This document shows positions 23,346 through 31,989 of a stretch of DNA of 35,114 nt, piece after piece. The DNA is taken from NCBI GenBank assembly GCA_964503615.1, contig CAZDBA010000031.1, positions 1 through 35,114 on the forward strand. The letters are read 5' to 3'. Both the position numbers and the translations under genes were made by a program. Numbering within the stretch: position 1 is the first letter of the stretch; each line of letters opens with the position of its first letter. Source of the DNA: CAZDBA01 sp964503615 (lineage in GTDB: Bacteria > Planctomycetota > Planctomycetia > Pirellulales > Pirellulaceae). The notes beneath the pieces were generated by a model. The model did no database searches and was not told the DNA's origin. It was given only the letters and a program-made list of their open reading frames with translations.

Positions 23346-24188
23346 CTACTGAGTCTGCTGTTCGCTGCTGATCTTGTTTTCAGCGAATTTGAGTGCGGAA
23401 ACAGCGTATCTAAAATCGCTTTGAATGACTTGGTCGTATTCATCAGGAGATGTCGCAACACCCCAAGTCTCAATTTCGTAGTGGCCGTTATAGTGAAGTT
23501 CCGCAAGCTTCAAAAGCCAGTCGGTCAGCGGAAGCAATCCGGCACCCAATCGACAGCGTTGGCCTGAATAACCTCCAACTTGCTTTCGATCAGAAAGCTG
23601 AACCAACGCCAGGCGATCCATCAGTTCGGGCAATTGCGCCAACAATTGATAGTTGGTACCCATGTGGAACAAATCCAATACAAAGCCTAAATCTGCAGGG
23701 TCGTAACCCTCCATGACTTTCAAAACCTGTTGAAATCCGTTGAGGAACGACCACGGGCAATGTCTCGCGAATTGTATCGGCTCCATTGCGATGCGAACTC
23801 CATAGTCTGCCGCAACAGGGATAATTGCGTTGATAGCCGATTCCAACAAGCGGTTGGAGTGTCGGTTGGTATGTCCATTTCTCGCACCTGGGTGAACAAT
23901 CAGAGTTTCTGCCCCAAGCATTCCTGCAAGTTTAACAGAGTCGATTGCATCGTTCAGGGCGTCCACATAGGACATGCCCGTCGAGCCTGTAAATCCTCCA
24001 CACCAGTGGACGCTGGAGACGTCCATTTTCATTTCAAACAGAAAGTCCGCAGCTTCCTGCATTCCGATCTCGTCTACTTTGGTTCGCCAAACTCCGATCG
24101 AGTTGCAATTGAGACCCGCATATCGAAGAACGTCTTGATGGAAAGACCAGCGACTGGTGGAAAGCTGACAGATCGAAACTCGCTGCAT
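23346..24188 (-). CDS. Sugar phosphate isomerase/epimerase family (TIM barrel)
   Basis: 280-residue protein of the xylose-isomerase-like TIM-barrel family (AP_endonuc_2 fold), which includes sugar isomerases, epimerases and inosose dehydratase relatives. Visible features are the N-terminal strand RVSICQLSTSRWSF, the VSSVHWCGGFTG strand, TLIVHPGARNGHTNR with a likely metal-ligand His, RIAMEPIQFA with the conserved Glu, FVLDLFHMGTN with Asp and His, and the closing HYEIETWG with the last metal-binding Glu. These give the E-D-H-E metal site. The ATG at 24188 has AAGGAG ten bases upstream; a frame extension to 24245 is not needed. A sigma-70 type promoter lies at 24254-24282. The sugar substrate is unknown. 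Confidence 0.85.
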   Translation of the reverse strand: MQRVSICQLSTSRWSFHQDVLRYAGLNCNSIGVWRTKVDEIGMQEAADFLFEMKMDVSSVHWCGGFTGSTGMSYVDALNDAIDSVKLAGMLGAETLIVHPGARNGHTNRHSNRLLESAINAIIPVAADYGVRIAMEPIQFARHCPWSFLNGFQQVLKVMEGYDPADLGFVLDLFHMGTNYQLLAQLPELMDRLALVQLSDRKQVGGYSGQRCRLGAGLLPLTDWLLKLAELHYNGHYEIETWGVATSPDEYDQVIQSDFRYAVSALKFAENKISSEQQTQ

Positions 24189-24253
24189 AGTGACAAGGCT
24201 CCTTGGGGATCGCTTTACAGTTAGACTCATCAAAAATGTTTCCAACTCGCGAC

Positions 24254-24282
24254 AGTATGCCTTCTTCTAAAACTATTGTAAA
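24254..24282 (-). promoter_or_regulatory. Putative promoter of the isomerase gene
   Basis: Read on the minus strand: TTTACA (24282-24277, five of six bases), a 17-base spacer, CATACT (24259-24254, four of six). Transcription would start near 24247, about 60 bases before the ATG. Confidence 0.45.
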
Positions 24283-24651
24283 CCTAGCTTTGATTTCAAA
24301 ATCGCAGCAGAAGAAAGTTGAGTTAGTTTGAGTAAGTTACTGATAAGCCGTGCTAATGCACAAAGCTCAGTACATTTGGAATACAAAACGAGAATGCTTC
24401 AAACCAAACGATTTTCAAATCTTGTCCAACTGTAACTGTTGCAACCAGAAAGGTTTGAAGTGCATGCGATTTAAAAAGTGTGCTAGCGAACGCAATAAAA
24501 AATTTGGACTATTCGCCCGAATGACTTATGCTTCGTGTTGGCGGTTTTACGAATATCGCAGCAGTAATTTCTCGCGATGTTTTGCAACAAGCCCTACACC
24601 ACATGAATCTACCGCCTTATATCAAATCTTTTCGTTGCAAAGAGGGCTCGC
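24283..24651. other. Gene-free region before the BON gene
   Basis: About 370 bases between the divergent isomerase and BON genes. A 120-codon plus-strand frame from 24350 overlaps the BON gene in another frame, is Cys- and Asn-rich, and has no ribosome site, so I do not accept it. I saw no hairpin or repeat. Confidence 0.5.
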
Positions 24652-24933
24652 ATGGGATCTCCAATCAAAGTCCGTTTTGACTATCCGGACACAGAAGTTC
24701 TTAATCGAGTGAAGGATTTTCTTTTCAGTCGTCACTTTCCAAGTATTCGCGAATTGGATGTCAACGTGGACGAGGGCATAGTGACTTTGTCTGGACGGGT
24801 TCAATCGTACTACGAGAAACAAATCGCAATGAACTCTTGCCAACATGTGGCAGGCGTGTTGTCCATGATTGACAAGATTGTGGTCGAGGCTCGCTCCAAA
24901 GAAGCTGCGATGGAAAGCCGTGTGCCAGTTTAG
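24652..24933 (+). CDS. Small BON-domain protein
   Basis: 93 residues that are essentially one BON domain (bacterial OsmY and nodulation fold). It begins with a helical LNRVKDFLFSRH, then the strands ELDVNVDEGIVTLSGRV with the diagnostic V-x-L-x-G-x-V, and the second helix YEKQIAMNSCQHVAGV ending in MIDKIVVE. BON domains are thought to bind phospholipid or support envelope stability; this one has no signal peptide, so it would be cytoplasmic or attached to another protein. AGAGGG lies eight bases before the ATG. It is convergent with the TIGR03545 gene, 60 bases apart. Confidence 0.85.
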   Translation: MGSPIKVRFDYPDTEVLNRVKDFLFSRHFPSIRELDVNVDEGIVTLSGRVQSYYEKQIAMNSCQHVAGVLSMIDKIVVEARSKEAAMESRVPV

Positions 24934-24993
24934 TTCGCAAATAGATTGACGTTGGCTATAGAACTCTACTTTGAAGTTCAGACGCCTGCATTG

Positions 24994-26736
24994 TCAACGA
25001 ATTTTTGGCCAGCGCTCAGTCTCCGGCAAATTCTCAAGTAGTTCGGCAACTGCTGTGGCTTCGCCGTCCAGTTGCTCGGCAAGTTTGCGAAAGTTATCGT
25101 TTAGCATCGTATCGACCTGTTGCAACTCTGCTACGTAACGGTTTTCCAAACGGGTTTTTAGTTCCGCAATTTGTAGTTCGCTTTTAGCCTTCAGAATCTG
25201 GTTCATGGCACCGGCGAGTTTCTCTCCCAGATCGGATTGAAACTCTATGGTCGGCCTACTAAGCGTTCCGCCAAGTGAAGCAGTTGTTTGGAACTGATCG
25301 ATGTGAAGTAATTCCTGATTCATTCTCAACTTGACATCGTCCCCACCTGCAATCTGGTGAAGCTGATTGACCAACATCGCGCAATTGGAATGAGTGAAAT
25401 TAAGGCTTCCCTTTAAATAGTTGTCTTCCAAGCCAATGTCTAAGTCGACTTGGATTCGACTATTTGCCATCTCGATTTCGAGTGAGTTAGGGTCGCCCAA
25501 CAACTGAGAAGGTGCGTCTAGTTCAGGACCCTTTACAACCATTCGGTCTTTCCAAATTGGCTGTCGTCGATCAAGCGTGCAATCCACGATCAAGTGGTGA
25601 CTCCCTTGGGCTCGCAACTCAAACGTTGCAGGCTGGTCATGCAGCATCGGTTCATTTGTCAAATTCTTAGCCACGCCAGCGAACTTGAAGTGCTGGCCGG
25701 CTAGCGAGCCTTGCCCATCAAGATCCAATGTCTTTACCAGAAAACTTGGGCGTTCCGCTTGCCCTTTGAACGTAATATTTGTGCCACGTTCCACAGCGCC
25801 ACTAAAGTCTTTTTCGGGATTGGGAATGGCGTTTCGAAACCATAGCACCCAGCTGACCACTTCAGAAGCGTATTCGGCTTGTTGTTTTTGGAGGAGCAAT
25901 TGAGATACAGAGCTGGCGTTAATCTGATTGGTTTGGACTTTGGATGCGATTGATTGCTCATCTCTAGCTTTGGCAGCAGCGATCTGTTGGCGATCCGCTT
26001 CGGCCGCCGCGACCAGTTGCTGTAAATCGGTACGAGCTTTAACGACTTCTTCGGCCAACTGATTGATTTCTGTGCGACGTTGTTGGTTCTTTTCCAGATC
26101 GCGACCTGGCAATGGATTGACCAGTGGGCCATCTGCCAATCCACTTAACCTCTCCAAGCGAGCTTTTGCCTGTGCGATTTTTTGGGCGTGTGCTTCAAAA
26201 ACCGCTGGCCACTTTTCTTTGACTGCCCCAGCAACACGAACGACTTCAAGATTGCGTTCGGTCGAAGACAGGTCGGAAAGCTGAAATTGGTCTAGCCAAA
26301 TTCGCGAATCGATCGCAACAGGCGTTTTGACAGTAACTTTCGGAAGTTCGGAATCCGCCACCGGTTCGTAGTTTCGGTTCTGCAAATCACCTGATACCGT
26401 TCGCGGCGAACCGAAAACGACTTGAGTTGAGTGACCGTGCTCTACAACTAGTTCTTTGTGCAGCAAGCGGCGTGGATCGAGTTTAAGATAAGCGACATCG
26501 GCTTGTAGCAAATTCTTCATCGGATCCCGCGGGTCGGAAATTGCAAGATCCGAAATGTAGATTTTGCCCTCCAGCATCGACGTTTCAACTTTTCCAACAT
26601 CAACCTTGGCGCCAGTTACCGATTCGGCCGAGTTGACGACCGCATACTTCAAAATCGGGTCTACACTAAGCCAACCCAGCAAGAGTATCAGGCCCAGAAT
26701 GACCAAGCGAGGAACGAGGTAGTGCCAACGAATCAT
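24994..26736 (-). CDS. TIGR03545-family envelope protein
   Basis: 580 residues. One N-terminal transmembrane segment at about 6-28 (VPRLVILGLILLLGWLSVDPI) is followed by an AsmA-like beta-rich region: ESVTGAKVDVGKVETSMLEGKIYISDL and AYLKLDPRRLLHKELVVE are the AsmA/TIGR03545 opening pattern. A coiled-coil stretch spans about 180-285 (repeated Q-A-K-A/E-x-L heptads). The C-terminal half is again beta-rich (GSLNFTHSNCAML) and ends in a helix around 510-565. AsmA-like proteins act in the periplasm on lipid or envelope assembly; TIGR03545 itself has no proven function. The ATG at 26736 overlaps the TGA of the upstream TIGR03546 gene (ATGA), indicating translational coupling. Confidence 0.8.
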   Translation of the reverse strand: MIRWHYLVPRLVILGLILLLGWLSVDPILKYAVVNSAESVTGAKVDVGKVETSMLEGKIYISDLAISDPRDPMKNLLQADVAYLKLDPRRLLHKELVVEHGHSTQVVFGSPRTVSGDLQNRNYEPVADSELPKVTVKTPVAIDSRIWLDQFQLSDLSSTERNLEVVRVAGAVKEKWPAVFEAHAQKIAQAKARLERLSGLADGPLVNPLPGRDLEKNQQRRTEINQLAEEVVKARTDLQQLVAAAEADRQQIAAAKARDEQSIASKVQTNQINASSVSQLLLQKQQAEYASEVVSWVLWFRNAIPNPEKDFSGAVERGTNITFKGQAERPSFLVKTLDLDGQGSLAGQHFKFAGVAKNLTNEPMLHDQPATFELRAQGSHHLIVDCTLDRRQPIWKDRMVVKGPELDAPSQLLGDPNSLEIEMANSRIQVDLDIGLEDNYLKGSLNFTHSNCAMLVNQLHQIAGGDDVKLRMNQELLHIDQFQTTASLGGTLSRPTIEFQSDLGEKLAGAMNQILKAKSELQIAELKTRLENRYVAELQQVDTMLNDNFRKLAEQLDGEATAVAELLENLPETERWPKIR

Positions 26737-27242
26737 GCTTGCTCCACGTTTTGTGTAGGGGTACCAAGCAGCCAACGGCCGACTAAAGAGTTGCTAAACA
26801 TTACGGAAACTGATTCGTTGTAACGTTCAAAAAGTCGTTTGCTGATCGCATACGTTGGCAGTAGGAGCATCAAGCCCAGAATCACACTTCCTGTCACCAC
26901 CGTATTCTCAAAGCGTGTCCATGGAACCAATGGCATTTGAGCAAGTTTTGCAAACGTCGAACTTAAAAAGTCGATTGTCAAAAAGTATTGACCAATGGGA
27001 GCAGTGACAGGGTCCAGCAGCGCCGCGATCCAACTAAAACCAATTGCCGAAACAGTTCCGGTAATCAGATTGCTTGTGGAAAGCAAAAGGATAAGCCCAA
27101 AAAGATACACGAAAAGCGAATCATTCGGGACTAATCCGATCATCATTCCGATCGCGACTCCCATCGCTAATTGCCCGGAATTGTCAAAGCCCCGGACGGT
27201 GGTCCGAAACGAATTCCAGAAATTTTGAAGACCTGTAAACAT
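26733..27242 (-). CDS. TIGR03546-family membrane protein (DUF2062-like)
   Basis: 169 residues with about three to four transmembrane helices: GVAIGMMIGLVPNDSLFVYLFGLILLL at roughly 28-55, SAIGFSWIAALLDPV near 65-80, and SVILGLMLLLPTYAISKRL near 120-140. The G-x-x-x-G-x-x-P early helix and the ALLDPxxxxIG segment match the TIGR03546/DUF2062-type pattern. TIGR03546 genes occur directly upstream of TIGR03545 genes in other bacteria (Vibrio and Shewanella from memory), and the ATGA overlap here agrees with that. The ATG at 27242 lacks a good ribosome site. Its upstream side is divergent with the small gene at 27485. Confidence 0.78.
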   Translation of the reverse strand: MFTGLQNFWNSFRTTVRGFDNSGQLAMGVAIGMMIGLVPNDSLFVYLFGLILLLSTSNLITGTVSAIGFSWIAALLDPVTAPIGQYFLTIDFLSSTFAKLAQMPLVPWTRFENTVVTGSVILGLMLLLPTYAISKRLFERYNESVSVMFSNSLVGRWLLGTPTQNVEQA

Positions 27243-27391
27243 CGTTTACCAGTTAAACATTTAGTATTCAGCGAGGGGCTTATAGCGGATGTTAAACGGC
27301 AGTTCAACGCGTTTCGAAATGTGCTTGCACTCCAAGCTAAATCAATTGGGAAAGACTGTCGTTCGTTAAAACCGTTGGGAGATTGCTCAAC

Positions 27392-27420
27392 TTGCGTCTG
27401 TTTCACAAAGACGCTATCTT
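27392..27420 (+). promoter_or_regulatory. Weak promoter with inverted repeat in its spacer
   Basis: TTGCGT (27392-27397), a 17-base spacer, TATCTT (27415-27420). The spacer holds GCGTCT (27394-27399) and AGACGC (27409-27414), a perfect six-base inverted repeat that could be a regulator site. Confidence 0.3.
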
Positions 27421-27484
27421 TCCTGAAAGTCCTGCGTTGGCAGGTTTTAAGTAAACAAAATAGATCAGGATTTAGGGACGGTTC

Positions 27485-27754
27485 ATGTTTCAAGATTTTT
27501 TTGCGGATGGCATTGGTGAGATCACATTGTCTGGGGGCATGGTCCGAATGGATCTCGTAACTTTGGTCGGTTCGAACAAGGACGGTGCCAAACCCACTCT
27601 CGAAGTGAAGCAAAGAATCGTAATGCCACCAGACGGGTTCTTGCGAAGTTTTAGTGCAATGGAAAATCTTGTGAAACAGTTGATCGACGCAGGGCTGGTC
27701 AAGCCTCGTGACGGAGAGAAAGCGGAAAACGAATCGAAACCTGAAAAGTTCTAG
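27485..27754 (+). CDS. Small conserved-looking protein, possibly DUF3467-like
   Basis: 89 residues. It has a compact beta-strand pattern (GIGEITLSGGMVRMDLVTL), then VKQRIVMPPDGFLRSFSAMENLVKQLIDAGLV, ending in a charged tail. The middle I/V-V-M-P-x-x-x-x-x followed by a helix recalls DUF3467, but I match this only by eye. No signal peptide. AGGGAC lies about seven bases before the ATG. Its TAG stop shares the CTAG at 27751-27754 with the stop of the gene on the opposite strand. It is read divergently from TIGR03546. Confidence 0.62.
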   Translation: MFQDFFADGIGEITLSGGMVRMDLVTLVGSNKDGAKPTLEVKQRIVMPPDGFLRSFSAMENLVKQLIDAGLVKPRDGEKAENESKPEKF

Positions 27755-29544
27755 TCGATCTTGAACACGACATAGGTCGCTCTTGTCTTCGGCGAGCCTG
27801 GATAGACTTGCCGAAACGTTGACCCACTTTCCACTCTCGATTCAAAATCGGCCTGCAAAGTCATAATATGGGTCACGCCATATTCCTTTGCGATGTCACG
27901 AAGTTGTTGGTCTGAATAGGCCCACAATCCGCCTTGGTAACTGAACTGAGGACGTTGAAATCGTTGTATTCTAGTCAACCATTCGACCAAACCGATCGCA
28001 TCCTGAGGGCTGTCTTTCCAATTTACAACTTCCCTTCGCTGAGCGTACCACTTGAAAGTCTGCTGCCTCGCTGGTGTCAGGAATACTGAATCTTCAGGGG
28101 TGTTTTCACGAACCCACTGGCAGGCACGTTTCCAATTCTCATAAGTTCGTAAAGTCCGATCGGGAAAAGCGGGATACTTTGGCAACGCGCGTCGATCGGC
28201 GATCGGTCGGGGGTCAGACCAACGGTTGACACAAACGATACTGAGCATGGCGATCAAACCGATCACGACACTTGTCGCAAACGCTTTGCCTGTTAAGCAG
28301 CACCACGAACGTTGCAACAAAACAGCAAAAACAAAGCTCGCCGCCATCGGTACCGCGAAATCGGAAAGTCGAAACCAATAGTAGATCAATAAATCTACGG
28401 CTGTTTCTCCTGCTGGCGTATTCGTGTTGCTTATTCCGCTCAGCAGCACACCGCAAACACAAATTCCCAAAGTCCCTATCGTAAACAAGTTCAATGTGCG
28501 ACACCTGGAACCAGACTGGCCTCCATAAGCAACATTACTGCCACCCTCGACGTTTCGGTGCGTAACCAAAGTCAGGAATCTTTGCCCCATGATCCACAAA
28601 AATACCAGCGCACAAAACATCCCGACTCGATATGAGCCAAACGCTTCAAACAACTGGTGGTGACGAAGTCTACGCGTCACATTGATTTCGTTGGCAAGGT
28701 GGATCGTTTCGCTTGCGGTTCCTAGCGTCGAAAGCAACGGTGGCAACAGGCCAACCAAACTGATCAGGCCACCAATCAATAAACAGGTAAGGGTACTGGC
28801 AAGGCTATCACGGCCCTCAATCGAATCGCTGGGCAGCGTAACCAATTTTTGTGGCTCAAACCATTTTTGCTTTATCCACAAAGTCAAGCAAACGACGGCA
28901 AAGCAAACGCAAGACCAACCACCTACAACAACATGAAACGCAGATGCGATGCCAACACATATCCAGACATGGCCCCAGCGCTCTCGCAACATTGCGGCCA
29001 GTCCTCCAATCACGAAAACGTATGACAGCCCTTTGGCTTCGAAGCCACCGACGACCCACTCGCCAGCCATGTGGCACCTATCCAGAAGCAACAACCAGAT
29101 CGCCGCGGTCAAAACGCTAATCATTCGGGTTGGAAAAACGGATTTGCTTAACCTGTGCCACGCGAACGCCATCAACGTCCAAGTTACGATACGCCCCACC
29201 ATCGCAACAGCGGCCAGCGGCATGAACAACGTTAACCAGCCAAACATCCAATAAAACAAAAGGTGGGGATTGGACGAGCTGAGAAAAAGATCGCCTTCGC
29301 ACCACTGCGGATTCCAGAACTGTTTTGCTTTGGTCAGGTAGTGAGTTTCGTTAACATCGGGAGCGGGTTGTCCACCGTAGGCCCAGAATATCCCAACGAT
29401 TAGCAGGACTTCGGCCACGGTCCACAGCAGATGAGTCCGGCCAGCAGAATCCGAATTGGAAAGCGAGTCGTCGATGCGAGCCTGAAAGTTCAAAGCTGGG
29501 TTGCCTGAGGTAAAACACAAAGGCTTGTATTCTAACTGCGACAA
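27751..29544 (-). CDS. Large multi-pass membrane protein, GT-C-like / DUF6798-like
   Basis: 597 residues. About ten to twelve transmembrane helices span residues 40-450. A loop after the first helix has PDVNETHYLTKAKQFWN, similar in position to the acidic first loop (Asp/Glu) of GT-C glycosyltransferases. A soluble C-terminal region from about 465 carries TPEDSVFLTPARQQTFKWYA and REVVNWKDSPQDA, which I associate with planctomycete DUF6798-type proteins (recollection only), and ends with a small alpha/beta unit YGVTHIMTLQ. It could transfer sugars from lipid carriers, but no specific activity is shown. The start is a TTG at 29544 with a weak ribosome site. It is convergent with the small gene at 27485, sharing the stop. 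Confidence 0.72.
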   Translation of the reverse strand: MSQLEYKPLCFTSGNPALNFQARIDDSLSNSDSAGRTHLLWTVAEVLLIVGIFWAYGGQPAPDVNETHYLTKAKQFWNPQWCEGDLFLSSSNPHLLFYWMFGWLTLFMPLAAVAMVGRIVTWTLMAFAWHRLSKSVFPTRMISVLTAAIWLLLLDRCHMAGEWVVGGFEAKGLSYVFVIGGLAAMLRERWGHVWICVGIASAFHVVVGGWSCVCFAVVCLTLWIKQKWFEPQKLVTLPSDSIEGRDSLASTLTCLLIGGLISLVGLLPPLLSTLGTASETIHLANEINVTRRLRHHQLFEAFGSYRVGMFCALVFLWIMGQRFLTLVTHRNVEGGSNVAYGGQSGSRCRTLNLFTIGTLGICVCGVLLSGISNTNTPAGETAVDLLIYYWFRLSDFAVPMAASFVFAVLLQRSWCCLTGKAFATSVVIGLIAMLSIVCVNRWSDPRPIADRRALPKYPAFPDRTLRTYENWKRACQWVRENTPEDSVFLTPARQQTFKWYAQRREVVNWKDSPQDAIGLVEWLTRIQRFQRPQFSYQGGLWAYSDQQLRDIAKEYGVTHIMTLQADFESRVESGSTFRQVYPGSPKTRATYVVFKID

Positions 29545-29764
29545 TTTTCAAACCAACCAGTCCACTCGTTCAGAAAAAGCCCTGGTGAGCGCCTTTCCGC
29601 TCGTGGAAAAAAAGAAGCTGGCGGACTCGATACCCGCATCTCGGCACGATTGTACGGTTCCTTTCGTTGGCATTCCCAGCTTATGAAAAACTCGTTACCT
29701 AGTTATAGTGAGTAAGGCATTCATCCTTGCATCAAACCAAAGCAGCAAAGCAGAAGATTTACGA

Positions 29765-31966
29765 ATGAATCAGAAACTTGGGCGAAACACGATCGTCCTA
29801 CTTGGCGTCGGACATACCAACGCACACATCCTCCGTATGTGGAAGATGGGAAAACGTCCTGACAATGCACAATTGGTTTGCGTTTCCGATTTTCCGATCG
29901 CAACCTACTCGGGTATGTTGCCAGGTGCCCTTGCTGGGCAATATCCACTTGAGGAAATGGAAATCGACCTAGTGCGCCTTACCCAGTCGGCAGGCGCTCG
30001 TTTGGTCATTGGAAAAGTCACCGGTTTGGATCGAGATCGCCAGCAGCTGATTTTTGCCGATCGCCCTCCCCTTGCCTACGACTTGCTTTCGATCGGAATT
30101 GGCTCGAGACCCTCAATGGCGGGTGTAAGCGTCGGCGAAGATTCTGCTTTGTTAGCAGTAAAGCCGATGCAGACTTTTATGTCTCGTTTGCATAGTCGAA
30201 TTGAAACACTTGGTAAACAGATCACTGATCGAGCCTTGAAGATCAGCGTTGTCGGCGGTGGGATCGGTAGCATCGAAATCGTATTCGGGCTTAGGCAGCG
30301 GTTTCAAAAAGATAACCTAGTCGCCCCTGAAATTAATCTGGTGACCTCCTCGTCGCATGCAGGCAAAGGCCTTTTGGATTCTACGGTTAAAAAAATCGCC
30401 AGCCAGTTTGGGCGTCATTCGCTCCAGATGAAAGGAAACAGCCGGGTCGCAAGCGTCAATTCAGATCATATAAAACTGGAAAACGGTGGAACGATCTACG
30501 CCGATATTGTGATTTGGGCAACGAACGCTGTAGCTCACGATCTGTTCCAGAGTTTCGATTTAGAGAAGGACGAACGGGGATTCATTTTAACTCGTTCGAC
30601 ACTGCAATCGGTTAGTGACGACAAGATCTTTGCGGTCGGTGACTCCGGCACGATTCAAGATGCAAACTTGGACAAAGCGGGAGTGTACGCGGTTCGGCAG
30701 GGACCCATTCTGCATAAAAATCTGGAGCGTTTTGTTCAATCGAAACCTTTACAGCAGTACCAACCGCAAAAGAACTATCTAAAGATAGTCAACGTCTGCG
30801 ATGGGACTGCAATCTCGCAACATCTGGGACGATCGTTGCACGGGCGGTCCCAGTGGTGGTTGAAAAATCGAATCGACCAGAAATTCATGAAGATGTATCA
30901 GGACTATTCTCTGATGCCGATGAAGTCCGAAGCCAACCCAACGGAATCAGAAATGCGTTGTCTGGGGTGTGGCGGCAAAGTTGGCGGTCGGATCCTCAGC
31001 GGAGTGATGGACAAGCTCGGAATCCAGGACGATGCCAACGTCATTATCGGCTTGAACAATCCCGATGACGCGGCGATCGTAAGGACAGCAAGTAACCAAG
31101 TGACCGTGACCACTGACTTTTTCGCTGCTCCACTCAGCGATCCGTACCTGGTTGGTCGAATCGCAGCCCTGAATTCGCTAAGTGACCTATTCGTCATGGG
31201 TGCAGCAGCGACTGCCGGTTTGACTATTGTTCAATTGCCCGAGGGGCATCCCAAATCACAATCACGTGTGATGTACGAGTTGATGAGCGGGGCCAAGCAT
31301 GAAATGGACCTCGCAGGCGCTGCGATTGTGGGTGGCCATACGATTGAAGGGCCGCGAGTCGTTATGGGCTTTACGGTTCTTGGAAATCAAAAGGTCGATC
31401 CCAGTACGAAATCCAATTTGCAAGCTGGCGACCGATTGATCCTTTCCAAGCCGCTTGGCTCGGGCGTGATGTTGGCAGCTCTGATGCAAGCCAAAATGCG
31501 CGGCGAGTATTTTCTGCCGCTGATGGAAACCATGTTGGTCAGCAACAAGATCGCGCTCGAATTGATTTTGAAGCACAACGTCTCTGCGGTTACCGATGTG
31601 ACCGGGTTTGGATTTGCCGGGCACTTGCTAGAGATGCTTTCGGCCAGTCGACTTGCTGCCGACATTCAATTGGAAACGATTCGGACGATCCAAGGCGCGA
31701 CCGAGTTGGTTGACGCCGGAATCGAAAGTACTCTTGCCCCTGAAAATCGTTGGCGCGAGAGCCAAGTCGAGATAGCTGGCGATTTGTCCAATGATGCCAG
31801 ATACAAATTGTTGTTCGACCCTCAAACATGCGGCGGTTTGTTACTGGGAGTACGCCCAGAAAACGAATCAGCGATCCTGGATGTTTTAGCCAATGCAGGA
31901 TTCGCCGACGCTGCGGTCGTGGGGACGGTGGTCGAGTCAGAAACGCCAGCGATTCGCGTCCTTTAG
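29765..31966 (+). CDS. selD: FAD/NAD(P) oxidoreductase-selenide,water dikinase fusion
   Basis: 733 residues. The N-terminal part (about 1-380) is a pyridine-nucleotide-disulphide/NDH-2-like flavoprotein: VLLGVGHTNAHILRMW as FAD-binding start, then SVVGGGIGSIEIVFGLRQR for NAD(P), and FAVGDSG near 305. The C-terminal part (about 395-733) is SelD, which makes selenophosphate from selenide and ATP: CLGCGGKVGGRI with catalytic Cys 402 and Lys 405, NPDDAAIV, TVTTDFFAAP, AALNSLSDLFVMGA, GGHTIEGP, and DVTGFGFAGHLLEM. It uses Cys, not Sec. This fusion is known in cyanobacteria, some planctomycetes and algae. The ATG at 29765 is chosen; a GTG at 29708 would add 19 residues without a ribosome site. selA, selB and mnmH (ybbB) are not in the window. 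Confidence 0.93.
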   Translation: MNQKLGRNTIVLLGVGHTNAHILRMWKMGKRPDNAQLVCVSDFPIATYSGMLPGALAGQYPLEEMEIDLVRLTQSAGARLVIGKVTGLDRDRQQLIFADRPPLAYDLLSIGIGSRPSMAGVSVGEDSALLAVKPMQTFMSRLHSRIETLGKQITDRALKISVVGGGIGSIEIVFGLRQRFQKDNLVAPEINLVTSSSHAGKGLLDSTVKKIASQFGRHSLQMKGNSRVASVNSDHIKLENGGTIYADIVIWATNAVAHDLFQSFDLEKDERGFILTRSTLQSVSDDKIFAVGDSGTIQDANLDKAGVYAVRQGPILHKNLERFVQSKPLQQYQPQKNYLKIVNVCDGTAISQHLGRSLHGRSQWWLKNRIDQKFMKMYQDYSLMPMKSEANPTESEMRCLGCGGKVGGRILSGVMDKLGIQDDANVIIGLNNPDDAAIVRTASNQVTVTTDFFAAPLSDPYLVGRIAALNSLSDLFVMGAAATAGLTIVQLPEGHPKSQSRVMYELMSGAKHEMDLAGAAIVGGHTIEGPRVVMGFTVLGNQKVDPSTKSNLQAGDRLILSKPLGSGVMLAALMQAKMRGEYFLPLMETMLVSNKIALELILKHNVSAVTDVTGFGFAGHLLEMLSASRLAADIQLETIRTIQGATELVDAGIESTLAPENRWRESQVEIAGDLSNDARYKLLFDPQTCGGLLLGVRPENESAILDVLANAGFADAAVVGTVVESETPAIRVL

Positions 31967-31989
31967 TTTTGCTAAAGGCCGCTCGATCC

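Noticed and set aside
24350..24712. 120-codon plus-strand frame
   Set aside because: Overlaps the BON gene in another frame, is Cys/Asn-rich without pattern and has no ribosome site.
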